A DNA stretch of 64,000 bases from Tenericutes bacterium ADurb.Bin087 (lineage in GTDB: Bacteria; Bacillota_I; Bacilli_A; RFN20; CAG-826): the NCBI GenBank assembly GCA_002070905.1, contig MWEF01000001.1:1-64000 (forward strand), read 5' to 3'. Under the pieces are notes generated by a model. It was not told the origin of the DNA. It ran no database searches and saw only the letters and a program-made list of their open reading frames with translations. A program made the position numbers and the translations under genes. Each line of letters opens with the position of its first letter. Position 1 is the stretch's first letter. Below, piece after piece: positions 35,212 to 44,417 of the stretch.

Positions 35212-36693
35212 ATGATCGCTTTTGATTATGAACATTATTTAACTATTCAAAAACGCGAGATTTTAAAGCGCATTAAACTTTTTGATAATAAGCTTTATCT
35301 TGAGTTTGGGGGTAAATTAATTGAAGATTATCACGCAGCGCGTGTTTTACCTGGATTTCATCCAAATGGGAAACTTGAAATTTTCTCCAGCTTAAAAGAT
35401 AAAATTGAAGTCATTATCGTTGTTAATACAAATGATATTATTGCTAACAAGATTAGAGATGATAATAATATTTCCTATCAAGCTGAGGTTGAACGTTTAA
35501 TTGATGACTTTAGGGCTCAAGACATCCTTATTAGCGGTGTTGTCCTTTCTTTTTATAGCGAAGGTGCTATTACCAACGCTTTTATCAAAAAATTAGCGCG
35601 TAATAATATTAAAACTTATAAGCATTATGTAATTGCAGATTATCCGCATAACTTAGAAAAAATATTCAGTGATGAAGGCTTAGGACGTAATGAATACATC
35701 ACGACAACAAAGCCGCTTGTTGTTGTTACTGCGCCTGGTTCGGGAAGCGGAAAATTAGCAACATGTTTATCGCAACTTTATCACGATAATAAAAACGGTG
35801 TTAGAGCGGGATATGCTAAATATGAAACATTCCCGATTTGGAACTTACCCATTAATCACCCGCTTAATTTAGCTTATGAAGCCGCGACAGTTGACTTGGG
35901 TGACTTTAACGTTATTGACCCATATCATCTTGATAAATTTAATATTAAAGCCACAAATTATAACCGTGACGTTGATGCTTTTCCAGTGTTAAAAGCAATG
36001 TTTGAAAAGATGTATGGTGAAACGCCCTATGAATCACCAACAATGATGGGCGTTAATATGGTCGGCTTTGCACTTGCGGATGAAGCGGCGATTATTGAGG
36101 CAAGTAAAGCAGAAGTAATTCGCCGTTATTATGCGGCTAAAAAATATTTCTTCCTTGATAAATATAATGCAAGTAGTGTCGATAAAATTAAAATTATCAT
36201 GAATAAATTAGGGATTATTGAAACTGATCGTAAATGTGTTTTGCCAAGTCTTACAAAGGCTGAAAAAACGCATGTTCCGTGCATGGCATTAACACTAAAT
36301 GATGGCACTATTATTAGTGCGAAAACATCAAAATTATTAAGTTCAGCGGCCGCATTATTCTTAAATGCCGTTAAACACTTAGCGAAAATCAATGATGAAA
36401 TTCCGCTTATTTCCCCTAATCTTATTGAACCAATTGAATCACTTAAAACACAAATCAGTGGTGTAAGCGATTCAGTACTTGATTTAAATGACACGTTAAT
36501 CGCCCTATCAATTCAGGCCCCGATGAACCCGTTATCTGACTTAGCGCTGAAACAAATTGAAAAACTAAAAGGTGTGCAAGCGCACTCCTCGGCCCTACTT
36601 GATAAACAAGATTTACACATTTTACGTAAACTAGGCATTGACGTTACAGAAGAGAGTGTCCCAGCATCAAATAAATTATATTGGAGGTCATAA
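35212..36693 (+). CDS. DUF1846 family protein
   Basis: 493 aa, a full-length match to the DUF1846 (UPF0371) family, recognised from KREILKRIKLFDNKLYLEFGGKL, ARVLPGFHPNGKLEI, VVTAPGSGSGKLATCLSQLYHD (P-loop-like turn), AGYAKYETFPIWNLPI and HPLNLAYEAATVDLGD. The fold is nucleotide-binding like; biochemical role not established. Being between prs and hpt suggests a link to nucleotide salvage. GGGGC before ATG; 14 bp from prs. Confidence 0.9.
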   Translation: MIAFDYEHYLTIQKREILKRIKLFDNKLYLEFGGKLIEDYHAARVLPGFHPNGKLEIFSSLKDKIEVIIVVNTNDIIANKIRDDNNISYQAEVERLIDDFRAQDILISGVVLSFYSEGAITNAFIKKLARNNIKTYKHYVIADYPHNLEKIFSDEGLGRNEYITTTKPLVVVTAPGSGSGKLATCLSQLYHDNKNGVRAGYAKYETFPIWNLPINHPLNLAYEAATVDLGDFNVIDPYHLDKFNIKATNYNRDVDAFPVLKAMFEKMYGETPYESPTMMGVNMVGFALADEAAIIEASKAEVIRRYYAAKKYFFLDKYNASSVDKIKIIMNKLGIIETDRKCVLPSLTKAEKTHVPCMALTLNDGTIISAKTSKLLSSAAALFLNAVKHLAKINDEIPLISPNLIEPIESLKTQISGVSDSVLDLNDTLIALSIQAPMNPLSDLALKQIEKLKGVQAHSSALLDKQDLHILRKLGIDVTEESVPASNKLYWRS

Positions 36694-36695
36694 TA

Positions 36696-37232
36696 ATGTT
36701 ACGCGATTTAGCAAAAGTGTTAGTTACAGAAGAAGAAATTAAAAAGATTGTGACGAAAGTTGCAACACGAATTGAGAATGATTATAAAGACAAAGAATTA
36801 GTGATGATTGGTATTTTAAAGGGTGGTGCCCCCTTTATGATGGATTTAATTAAACAGATTAATTTGCCACTTGTCATCGACTTTATTCGCGTTGAGTCTT
36901 ATTTTGGTGGCACTACGCAAGGTGAATTAATTTTCCGAAAGGATATTGAAGTAGATATTGCTAATAAGCATGTTTTAATTGTTGACGATATTATTGATAG
37001 TAGTCGGACATTAAAAATGGTCATTGACTTATTTAAAAAGCGGAACGCTAGTTCAATTGAAGTCTGTACCCTTTTAGATAAACCAAGTGGCAGAAAAATT
37101 GAATACACCCCTAAATATATTGGCACCACCGTTGGTAATGAATTTGTTGTTGGCTACGGTTTAGATTATGATGAAAAATATCGTAACTTACCAGTTGTGG
37201 GTGTCTTAAAAGAAGAAGTTTATAAAAAATAA
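36696..37232 (+). CDS. hpt: Hypoxanthine phosphoribosyltransferase
   Basis: 178-aa purine salvage enzyme making IMP/GMP from hypoxanthine/guanine and PRPP. Signs: GILKGGAPFMMDL, VESYFGGT (catalytic loop), PRPP motif VLIVDDIIDSSRTL, CTLLDKPSGRK, and VVGYGLDYDEKYRNLP. I chose the ATG at 36696, with GGAGG 9 nt upstream; the in-frame TTG at 36681 is unlikely. Immediately convergent with the next gene (no gap). Confidence 0.97.
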   Translation: MLRDLAKVLVTEEEIKKIVTKVATRIENDYKDKELVMIGILKGGAPFMMDLIKQINLPLVIDFIRVESYFGGTTQGELIFRKDIEVDIANKHVLIVDDIIDSSRTLKMVIDLFKKRNASSIEVCTLLDKPSGRKIEYTPKYIGTTVGNEFVVGYGLDYDEKYRNLPVVGVLKEEVYKK

Positions 37233-38429
37233 TTAATTATCAGTGTAGTTATCAAAATAACCTTGAATTAATACAATTGGCGTGCCCTTATCACCAGAGC
37301 CACTAACTAAGTCACAAAGTGACCCAACAAGGTCAGTGATTTGCCGCGGTGTTGTACCAAGTGTTGCCTTAGTGCCAACAAGATCTTTTGGTTTAGCTTT
37401 AATTGAGGCTTCAATCGCTTTTGTGAGTTCAGCACCTGTTAAATTTTTAAAATCGTTATCGGCAAGATATTTTAATTTAACTTCACTAGGTGTGCCTAAT
37501 AGTCCTGGCGTGAAAAAAGGTGATACAACAGGGTCTGCAAGTTCCCAAATATGGCCTTGCGGATCTTTAAAGGCACCGTCACCATAAATTAAAACTTCAA
37601 CATGTTTGCCTATTTTCGTTAGGAACATTTGTTGGATTTTAAGCACTAAAGGATTGCCATCACGCGGGAAAAGTTTAATTGAATCATCAGTCGCTTTATT
37701 AGAACCAAGGAGACCATATTGTGGATTAAAACCCTTTTCACCAAGTTGCGGCGACGTTAATAAATCATCTAAACCATACACGGTTAAAGCCCCATTAGCA
37801 GTTAATTTATGTTTGGAATCTACGCGTGTATGGACATCACACGTTAAGACATGCTTTGTGTATTTTAATATCATTGAGGCGTGATTTGCAAAGATTAACT
37901 CAATTTTGCAGCCTTCTTGCTCCACAATCGAAGTGTAGAGTTCAACGTAATCAATCCCCGTAAATTCATGGCGCGGGTAACCAAAGAGCTTACGATATTG
38001 CGACACGGTTAAGACATCTGTATACGGATTAACCCCTGCTTTTTCAATCATTGCTTCTGGTAATAAAGCGTTGCCGACTTCATCACGCGGATAAGATAGC
38101 ATGAGATAAATCTTTTTAGCTCCGCGCGCGATACCTTTTAATAATGTGGCGAAACGGTTACGCGATAATATTGGAAAAATAATACCTAATTCGCCATCGG
38201 GGAATTTTGCTTTAATGTCTTCGGCAATTGCGTCAATCGAGGCATAGTTGCCTTGCGAACGCGCAAGTAGTGATTCGGTAATACCGATGATATCACGATC
38301 ATGGAGACTAAAACCTTCACTTTCAGCGGCCGCTAAAACACTATCAACGACGATTGTCGCAAGATCGTCGCCGCTACGAATGATGGGGCACCTAATCCCG
38401 CGTGCACTAGTTCCTACTTTACGGGTCAT
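37233..38429 (-). CDS. Coenzyme F420-0:L-glutamate ligase-like protein
   Basis: 398 aa. The N-terminal GTSARGIRCPIIRSGDDL and DIIGITESLLARSQGNYASID blocks, with DGAFKDPQGHIWELADP and TSPQLGEKGFNPQYGLLGSN further on, resemble the F420_ligase (CofE-type) domain. CofE adds Glu to F420-0 in archaea and actinobacteria; nothing else for F420 synthesis is in this window and Bacillota are not expected to make it. So the true substrate is probably another acid. Its start overlaps the upstream FAD oxidoreductase by 4 bp (ATGA). Confidence 0.72.
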   Translation of the reverse strand: MTRKVGTSARGIRCPIIRSGDDLATIVVDSVLAAAESEGFSLHDRDIIGITESLLARSQGNYASIDAIAEDIKAKFPDGELGIIFPILSRNRFATLLKGIARGAKKIYLMLSYPRDEVGNALLPEAMIEKAGVNPYTDVLTVSQYRKLFGYPRHEFTGIDYVELYTSIVEQEGCKIELIFANHASMILKYTKHVLTCDVHTRVDSKHKLTANGALTVYGLDDLLTSPQLGEKGFNPQYGLLGSNKATDDSIKLFPRDGNPLVLKIQQMFLTKIGKHVEVLIYGDGAFKDPQGHIWELADPVVSPFFTPGLLGTPSEVKLKYLADNDFKNLTGAELTKAIEASIKAKPKDLVGTKATLGTTPRQITDLVGSLCDLVSGSGDKGTPIVLIQGYFDNYTDN

Positions 38430-39844
38430 TGTTGTAATTCCTTTAAAATATTACGAGCTATATACACCCCGCAGGCACCAGCCTGCGCTAAACCGCGTGT
38501 CAGTCCTGCGCCATCTCCCCCTAAATACAGTCCCTTAATTGCTCTAGTTTCAAAATTATTAGTCATTTCTGGACGCGCACTATAATATTTAGCTTCTATG
38601 CCGTAAAGCAAAGTATGTTCTGTGGCAATTCCTGGTGTGATTTTATCAAGGACCCGAATCATTTCAATAATTGATTGTAATGTTTTGTATGGCATACAAA
38701 GCGCTAAATCACCAGGAACGGCTTCTTTTAAAGTTGGCCGCATAAAGCCTTCGCTAAGTCTTTTCACTGTCGTGCGGCGGCCAAGGAGCAGGTCACCGAA
38801 CTTTTGGACAAGGACAGAACCACAAGCGAGTTGATTAGCAAGCGAAGATACTTTCACCGCATATTCATTTGGTTTATTAAATGGTTCGGCGAAGTGGTGT
38901 GACACTAAAAGCGCAAAGTTTGTATTTTCTGATTTAAAAGCTTCATCTTTATAGGAGTGACCATTAACATTGATTACACCATTATAATTTTCCATAACGA
39001 CATGGCCACTTGGATTAGAACAGAAAGTACGGACAGTGTTACCAGTGGAAGTGCGGTAGACAAATTTCCCTTCATATAAGTGTTCATTAATTTCTTCCAT
39101 AATTAAGTCATTACATTCGACTCGAACACCAATATCAACTTGTGTTTGATCCATTTTAATGCCACGTTTTTCTAAAACGCTATCAAGCCATTTACTACCT
39201 TCACGGCCGACCGCTAACACGACTTTCGCAGCCGTGTATTTTTTCTTGTCTTTAGTGATAACACCACGAATTTCATCATTTTCAGTAATAAGTTCAACGA
39301 CATCCGTGGCAAACATCATTGTGATTTTCTTTTGTAAATGTTTAAAAATACGTCCGAGAATTTTGAAGTTTTCTTCAGTGCCTAAATGCCGAACTTTGCT
39401 GCGCAATAAACGGACACCGACACTCATAGCGCGGAGTTCAATTTCTTTGACTTTATGTGTATAAGGATCAGTAATTTCGTTGCTTGCGCCAAATTTTAAG
39501 TTGATACTATCAACATAATTAATTAAATCGAGTAAGTCATCACGGTCTAAATAATCTTGCATCCAACCACCAAATTCACTGGTAATATTGAATTTACCAT
39601 CCGAATATGCTCCCGCGCCACCAAAGCCACTAGTGATGGAACAAGATGGATAACATTCACGATATCCTTCCTTATTAATTGGACATTTATCAAGTACCCC
39701 TTTTAAAATGGGGCACGCTCGTGTATTAATGTCACGGCCCTTTTCAATTAATAAAACTTTAAGGTCGGGACGTTTTTCGGTTAATTCATAAGCACAGAAG
39801 TAACCCGCTGGTCCAGCGCCGACAATAATTACATCATAATCCAT
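38426..39844 (-). CDS. Uncharacterised FAD-dependent dehydrogenase (COG2509 type)
   Basis: 472-aa flavoprotein. The Rossmann start DYDVIIVGAGPAGYFCAYEL binds FAD. Next come CPILKGVLDKCPINKEGYRECYPSCSITSGFGGAGAYSDGK, with several Cys and the GFGGAGAYSDGK loop typical of this family, and the second nucleotide half GRDINTRAC. C-terminal AIKGLYLGGDGAGLTRGLAQAGACGV closes the FAD domain. Substrate unknown. Translational coupling with the F420-ligase-like gene implies a joint reaction. GGAG precedes the ATG. Confidence 0.85.
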   Translation of the reverse strand: MDYDVIIVGAGPAGYFCAYELTEKRPDLKVLLIEKGRDINTRACPILKGVLDKCPINKEGYRECYPSCSITSGFGGAGAYSDGKFNITSEFGGWMQDYLDRDDLLDLINYVDSINLKFGASNEITDPYTHKVKEIELRAMSVGVRLLRSKVRHLGTEENFKILGRIFKHLQKKITMMFATDVVELITENDEIRGVITKDKKKYTAAKVVLAVGREGSKWLDSVLEKRGIKMDQTQVDIGVRVECNDLIMEEINEHLYEGKFVYRTSTGNTVRTFCSNPSGHVVMENYNGVINVNGHSYKDEAFKSENTNFALLVSHHFAEPFNKPNEYAVKVSSLANQLACGSVLVQKFGDLLLGRRTTVKRLSEGFMRPTLKEAVPGDLALCMPYKTLQSIIEMIRVLDKITPGIATEHTLLYGIEAKYYSARPEMTNNFETRAIKGLYLGGDGAGLTRGLAQAGACGVYIARNILKELQQ

Positions 39845-39978
39845 ACTAAAAGGGTCTCCTTAATTTAATTATTTTACCTTGAGGGGTTTAAGAAATTTAT
39901 TTTCCCTTTTTATTTTATCAAATAACAAATCTTTATTTATCAGATTTAATAATAATGATAACGCTTTATTCAATTAAT

Positions 39979-40006
39979 AAAAAAGTCCGCCTTTTGTTGC
40001 GGACCA
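39979..40006 (-). terminator. Terminator of tRNA-Ser(GGA)
   Basis: On the minus strand GTCCGC and GCGGAC (39985-39990, 39999-40004) followed by six T. Confidence 0.85.
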
Positions 40007-40017
40007 GTTTACTATCG

Positions 40018-40108
40018 TGGCGGAGAAAGAGGGATTTGAACCCTCGCGTCCTGTGACAGACCTACTAGCTTTCCAAGCCAGCCCCTTCAGCCTCTTGGGT
40101 ATTTCTCC
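40018..40108 (-). tRNA. tRNA-Ser (anticodon GGA)
   Basis: Class II tRNA with encoded CCA. Acceptor GGAGAAA/TTTCTCC, anticodon stem GGCTT...AGCTAG-type with loop TTGGAAA (GGA), long variable arm, T-loop TTCAAAT. Shares much of its ends with the tRNA-Ser(CGA) at 16860. Decodes UCC/UCU. Confidence 0.94.
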
Positions 40109-40136
40109 AGCAGTGCGGTTATTATAGCAAATTTAC

Positions 40137-40931
40137 TTATAAGTTGTCATTATTTGTTGTTAAGTTTGGTGCGGATTCTTTATATATTTTAAATGGGGTA
40201 AAACGGCTGAAAAGATAAAAGACAGCATGCGTACCAAGGAAGGGACCAAATAACTGTAACACAAACATTAGTAATTGGAAAAATAGTGGCGACCAATCAT
40301 TTATTTTTTCAAAAGGACCAATCGCTAAAGGTTTTTCAAAAAACATTAAATTAGTGCCCGCTATTTTATTGATAATGACAGCTAAAATCATAAATACAAG
40401 AGAGAAGATAACAAAAGACCAAAAGTCTTTGACGCTTGGAATGTAGAGTTCATGGCGAAAAATGAGAAAGCCAATTAAAATAAAATTCATGTGAAATAAG
40501 ATGGAATGCAAACATAAGAAGTGATAAAAAGGATAAAAAAGCAGTGAACTAGATGGGTAAATTAAAAAGGCGAGCCCTGATGCTAAGCCGCCATACATTA
40601 TCCACGAATAGGCGGCCTTTTGGACTTTTCCTTTACAAAAAGCAACAATCACAAAAGCATAAAGCAAGATGGAACAATAATAAAGTGGGATAAAACGATT
40701 TAAACTTGCGGCACTGATGCCATAATTTACAATGTTCCAGATGATTTTAAATATTTCAAGCGCTACTAGAATAAGACTATATATTTTAAAGAAACGGATT
40801 ACTTGCGCTTTTGACCACTTTTTAGTTAGTGCATAAAAAAGTACCGCAAGCGCACCAAAAAAGAGCACTAATCCAAGGTGACTGAGCGTAAAAAGACCCG
40901 CGGGTTCAGCATAGCCTTCTCTTCTAAACAT
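40137..40931 (-). CDS. YwaF/TIGR02206-type membrane protein
   Basis: 264-aa integral membrane protein with seven predicted helices and little soluble part. The pattern LYALTKKWSKAQVIRFFKIYSLIL, LYYCSILLYAFVIVAF (helix with polar residues), FYHFLCLHSILFHMNFI and the end QLFGPFLGTHAVFYLF fits the YwaF-type (TMEM164-like) family of unknown function. GAGGG precedes the ATG. Transcribed alone, divergent from the pseudouridine synthase. Confidence 0.65.
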   Translation of the reverse strand: MFRREGYAEPAGLFTLSHLGLVLFFGALAVLFYALTKKWSKAQVIRFFKIYSLILVALEIFKIIWNIVNYGISAASLNRFIPLYYCSILLYAFVIVAFCKGKVQKAAYSWIMYGGLASGLAFLIYPSSSLLFYPFYHFLCLHSILFHMNFILIGFLIFRHELYIPSVKDFWSFVIFSLVFMILAVIINKIAGTNLMFFEKPLAIGPFEKINDWSPLFFQLLMFVLQLFGPFLGTHAVFYLFSRFTPFKIYKESAPNLTTNNDNL

Positions 40932-40978
40932 AGGCCCTCATTTTCATTGTCTAATTTTACCATATGCGCGCGTATATT

Positions 40979-40987
40979 TGGTAAAAT
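40979..40987 (+). promoter_or_regulatory. Extended -10 placing +1 on the RluD-like ATG
   Basis: TGG-TAAAAT ends 7 nt before the A of the ATG at 40994; no Shine-Dalgarno between. Confidence 0.6.
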
Positions 40988-40993
40988 TAAGAT

Positions 40994-41917
40994 ATGGAAA
41001 AACTAACGCTCACGATAAGTGATATTGAGGCCGGGCAACGGCTTGATAAGTATTTAAAAAAGATAATGCCAACCGCTCCCCAAAGTTTTATTTATAAATT
41101 AATTCGCATTAAAGATATAAAAATAAATAACAAAAAAACAGATGCAGCCTATATTTTAGAAGAAGACGACATCGTTAGTATTTTTTTAACCGAAAAGCAA
41201 GTTGCCGAGTTTATCGTTCCGTATACTTTCACCAAAATAAGAAAACCATTTACAATAATTTATGAAGATGAAAACATTTTGGTGATTAATAAAGACGCTG
41301 GTCTTTTAGTGCACGCTAGTGAATTTGAAAATGAATTAACACTCACTAATATGGTGTTAACTTATCTTCATGATCGTGGTAAATTTGACCCACAAAAGCG
41401 TGGCTATATTCCCTCCCCCGTAAGTCGGATTGACCGTGATACAAGTGGGGTTGTTATTTTTAGTAAGAAGCAAAGTGTCCATCAAGCACTTGCTGGTGCA
41501 TTTACGCGAGAAAATGAAGTTATTCGTTTATATCGTTTAGTTGTTTATGGTACACTAAAAACGGACGAAGGAATAATTGCGCTCCCTTTAAAAAGGGAGA
41601 ATGGGCAAACAGTTCCTGCTAGTGATGGACAAAATGCACTAACTACTTATGAAGTTATTAAACGCGGAGTTAATAAAACTTATGTTGAAGTGGCGCTTTT
41701 AACAGGGCGCCAACATCAAATTAGGGCTCATTTTAAGGCAATCGGTCATCCGCTTGTGGGTGATGCAAAGTATGGAAATAGCGATGAAGCAAAGCCGCTT
41801 GCCCTAAATGCTTATAAAGTAGTGTTCACGGCACTATCCCCACCACTTGACTATTTAAATGGTCAAGAATTCATTGCTGATAATACGGCCCCCCTATTAC
41901 AAGAGTTAGGAGAATGA
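40994..41917 (+). CDS. RluC/RluD-type 23S rRNA pseudouridine synthase
   Basis: 307 aa: N-terminal S4 RNA-binding domain (~10-75, GQRLDKYLKKIMP...IRIKDIKINNKK) and a catalytic domain with the family motif SRIDRDTSGVVIFSK, where the second Asp is the nucleophile, then LLTGRQHQIRAHFKAIGHPLVGDAKYG. Which uridines it modifies is not clear (RluC or RluD position). Probably translated from a leaderless message. The sugar mutase follows 3 bp later. Confidence 0.92.
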   Translation: MEKLTLTISDIEAGQRLDKYLKKIMPTAPQSFIYKLIRIKDIKINNKKTDAAYILEEDDIVSIFLTEKQVAEFIVPYTFTKIRKPFTIIYEDENILVINKDAGLLVHASEFENELTLTNMVLTYLHDRGKFDPQKRGYIPSPVSRIDRDTSGVVIFSKKQSVHQALAGAFTRENEVIRLYRLVVYGTLKTDEGIIALPLKRENGQTVPASDGQNALTTYEVIKRGVNKTYVEVALLTGRQHQIRAHFKAIGHPLVGDAKYGNSDEAKPLALNAYKVVFTALSPPLDYLNGQEFIADNTAPLLQELGE

Positions 41918-41920
41918 ACT

Positions 41921-43615
41921 ATGCGAAACATTGATGCACTGCATGACAGATGGTTGAATCACCCTGAAATGCCAAGAAAACTCGTGAGTGAGTTAAAAAA
42001 GATGAGTACAAAGGCCAAAACAGATGCTTTTTATCAAGACACCGAATTTGGTACCGCTGGAATGCGCGGAATTTTAGGAGCGGGGACGAACAGGATTAAT
42101 ATTTTTACAATTCGTAAAGCCGCTTACGGCTTTGGGTTATATGTGCTTAAACATATTCTTGATGCTAAAGAACGCGGGATTGTCATTGCCCATGATAATC
42201 GCCATATGAGCAAAGAATTTACGGAAGAATCAATGTATACATTACGCAGTTTAGGAATTAAAACCTTTATTTTTGATGAATTAAAACCAACCCCACTTTT
42301 AAGTTATGCGGTTCGGCATTTAAAAGCCGCAGGCGGAATTATGATTACTGCCTCGCATAACCCCAAGAACTATAATGGGTTTAAGGTATATGATGATACT
42401 GGGGCACAGCTCACTCCGGAAAAAGTTGATTTATTGCTCGCCGAGTTAAATACTTTACCCGATGCTTTAGATATTAAAATTGCTGATATCCCGAATGGAT
42501 ATGTGCTTTTAAGTGATGATGTTGAGTTAACGTATTACTCGAAAGTAATGAAAATACAATTAAGACGTGACTTACCAAAGAACGATTTTAAAATTGTCTT
42601 TTCGCCACAGCACGGAACAGGGCGCAAACTTGGGATGCGGGCGCTCAATGTGATTGGATATAACGTAATTCCTGTGACCGAACAAATGGAACCCGATCCT
42701 GATTTTTCTGGAACCAAGAGTCCTAACCCGGAAGAAAAAGCGGCCTACACCGAAGCAATTAAATACGCTAGAGCTTATGGTGCACACTTAATTATTACAA
42801 CTGACCCTGATGCGGATCGCTTAGGCATTGTGGCAAAGAATAAGCAAAATGATTTTGATTATTTAACGGGTAATGAAAGTGCGGCGTTACTTTTAGATTA
42901 CTTATGTAAAACAAATCTTGAACTAGGTCATAAAATAAAAGGTAAATATTTATACACGACAATCGTTAGCAGTAGTCTCGCGAATAAAATTGCCGAAAGT
43001 CATGGTCTCAAGGTCAAAGAATTTTTAACGGGTTTTAAGTTCATTGGGGCGCAAATTGCCGAAGATGATGCGAAAAAGGAAACTAATTTCTTCTTTGGTT
43101 ATGAAGAAAGTTATGGCTTACTTGCCGCTCCCTTTGTCCGTGATAAAGATGCGATTCAGGCGATTGTATTATATAGTGAAATGGCGCTATATTATTACTT
43201 GCAAGGGAAGACCCTTGGTGATGCACTAAATGAATTATACGCTAAACATGGCTATCACCACGATATTACGAAATCAGTCGCTTTCCCTGGCGCCGCTGGT
43301 CAAAGTGAAATGAAAGAAATTTTAGCACGCTTACGTAAGGACCCACCCACGACATTAGGCGGTTTAGATATTTTACGTTATGACGACTACTTGACAAGTA
43401 AGAGTATAACTAAAGGTGTTATGACACAATTAACGCTACCAAAAAGTGATGTCATTCGTTATCATTTAACAGGTGGAACGACGATTTCAATTCGCCCAAG
43501 CGGTACGGAACCAAAATGTAAAATATATTATGGTATTATTGCCAATAATGAAAAAGAAGCGCAAGAGTTACTCACGCTTCTGGAAAATGATATAAAAGTT
43601 CGCTTTACTTTATAA
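41921..43615 (+). CDS. Phospho-sugar mutase (phosphoglucomutase/phosphomannomutase, PgcA-like)
   Basis: 564-aa alpha-D-phosphohexomutase, most like alpha-phosphoglucomutase PgcA of Bacillus: DTEFGTAGMRGILGAGTNRIN at the start, phosphoserine loop ITASHNPKNYNG, metal loop TTDPDADRLG, sugar loop FGYEESYG and phosphate loop RPSGTEPKCKIYY. It links glucose-6-P and glucose-1-P (UDP-glucose, glycolipid or glycogen paths). GGAG upstream. Convergent 11-bp overlap with the HAD gene. Confidence 0.93.
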   Translation: MRNIDALHDRWLNHPEMPRKLVSELKKMSTKAKTDAFYQDTEFGTAGMRGILGAGTNRINIFTIRKAAYGFGLYVLKHILDAKERGIVIAHDNRHMSKEFTEESMYTLRSLGIKTFIFDELKPTPLLSYAVRHLKAAGGIMITASHNPKNYNGFKVYDDTGAQLTPEKVDLLLAELNTLPDALDIKIADIPNGYVLLSDDVELTYYSKVMKIQLRRDLPKNDFKIVFSPQHGTGRKLGMRALNVIGYNVIPVTEQMEPDPDFSGTKSPNPEEKAAYTEAIKYARAYGAHLIITTDPDADRLGIVAKNKQNDFDYLTGNESAALLLDYLCKTNLELGHKIKGKYLYTTIVSSSLANKIAESHGLKVKEFLTGFKFIGAQIAEDDAKKETNFFFGYEESYGLLAAPFVRDKDAIQAIVLYSEMALYYYLQGKTLGDALNELYAKHGYHHDITKSVAFPGAAGQSEMKEILARLRKDPPTTLGGLDILRYDDYLTSKSITKGVMTQLTLPKSDVIRYHLTGGTTISIRPSGTEPKCKIYYGIIANNEKEAQELLTLLENDIKVRFTL

Positions 43616-44417
43616 GTTTTTGTAAAACGCCGACGATACCATCATTATTATTATCTTCGGTTGTTTTCATATTAGCGTAAGCTTCAACGCTCGGGACTCC
43701 GTTTTTCATCCACACACCATAATGGGCCCACGCGAGCATTTCTTTATCATTTGATGCGTCCCCAAAAGCAATCACACGTTTTTGGGGGAAATGATAATAA
43801 TTAGCGATATATTCGAGCCCATCTTTTTTGGTGCTCTCCCCAATCCATAATTCAGCGTAGCCTTCTAAATGCCAAAAACGAATGTGAAGACTCGGGAAAG
43901 AATCAACAAGTTTTGTAATCTCCGCTTTATACGCGGGATCAGTATTTTTAAAGAGGAAAATAAGCGCCAGCGGATCTTCATCTAAATGTAAGAAGGGGTT
44001 ACCGTAAATTATTCGTTCCTCATCATTCCAAAAGAACGTATTAAGTGCTTCGTCTTCACGCAATAAATAAATGACGTGTTCGGTTTCAATCATTAAATTA
44101 TCTAAAGCATCAAAACCGATTTTATTAACAAGATCGTGCAATGCAAAACGATCAAATTTACGTGTTCTTGTTGGGAAGTAAGGATCATACGGATGTGATG
44201 TTAGTGAGCCGTTATACGTTACGAGTGGCCCTTCGACACCTAGCTGTTGTTGAAAGCCAAGCGCGGCGCGATAAGGCCGACCTGTGGCAATCACAATTAA
44301 ATGGCCGTTGTTATGTAATTTATTTAAATAATCCCGTGTTTTCGGGGTTATTTTTTTATCATCCGTTAATAATGTGCCATCTAAATCAATAGCGATTAAA
44401 TATTTTTCTCTACTCAT
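43605..44417 (-). CDS. Cof-type HAD family hydrolase
   Basis: 270-aa phosphatase of the HAD IIB (Cof) type. Motif I DLDGTLLTDDK (start), motif II ATGRPYR, the C2B cap, motif III Lys in KKDGLEYI, and motif IV FGDASNDKEMLAWA. Likely acts on sugar phosphates or flavin nucleotides; not resolvable. Its ATG overlaps the trpS stop (ATGA), so the two are coupled. Confidence 0.9.
   Translation of the reverse strand: MSREKYLIAIDLDGTLLTDDKKITPKTRDYLNKLHNNGHLIVIATGRPYRAALGFQQQLGVEGPLVTYNGSLTSHPYDPYFPTRTRKFDRFALHDLVNKIGFDALDNLMIETEHVIYLLREDEALNTFFWNDEERIIYGNPFLHLDEDPLALIFLFKNTDPAYKAEITKLVDSFPSLHIRFWHLEGYAELWIGESTKKDGLEYIANYYHFPQKRVIAFGDASNDKEMLAWAHYGVWMKNGVPSVEAYANMKTTEDNNNDGIVGVLQKLIK

Noticed and set aside
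37282-37884. Plus-strand open frames opposite the F420-ligase-like gene
   Set aside because: Antisense shadows; Pro/Ser-rich translations typical of reversed coding sequence.
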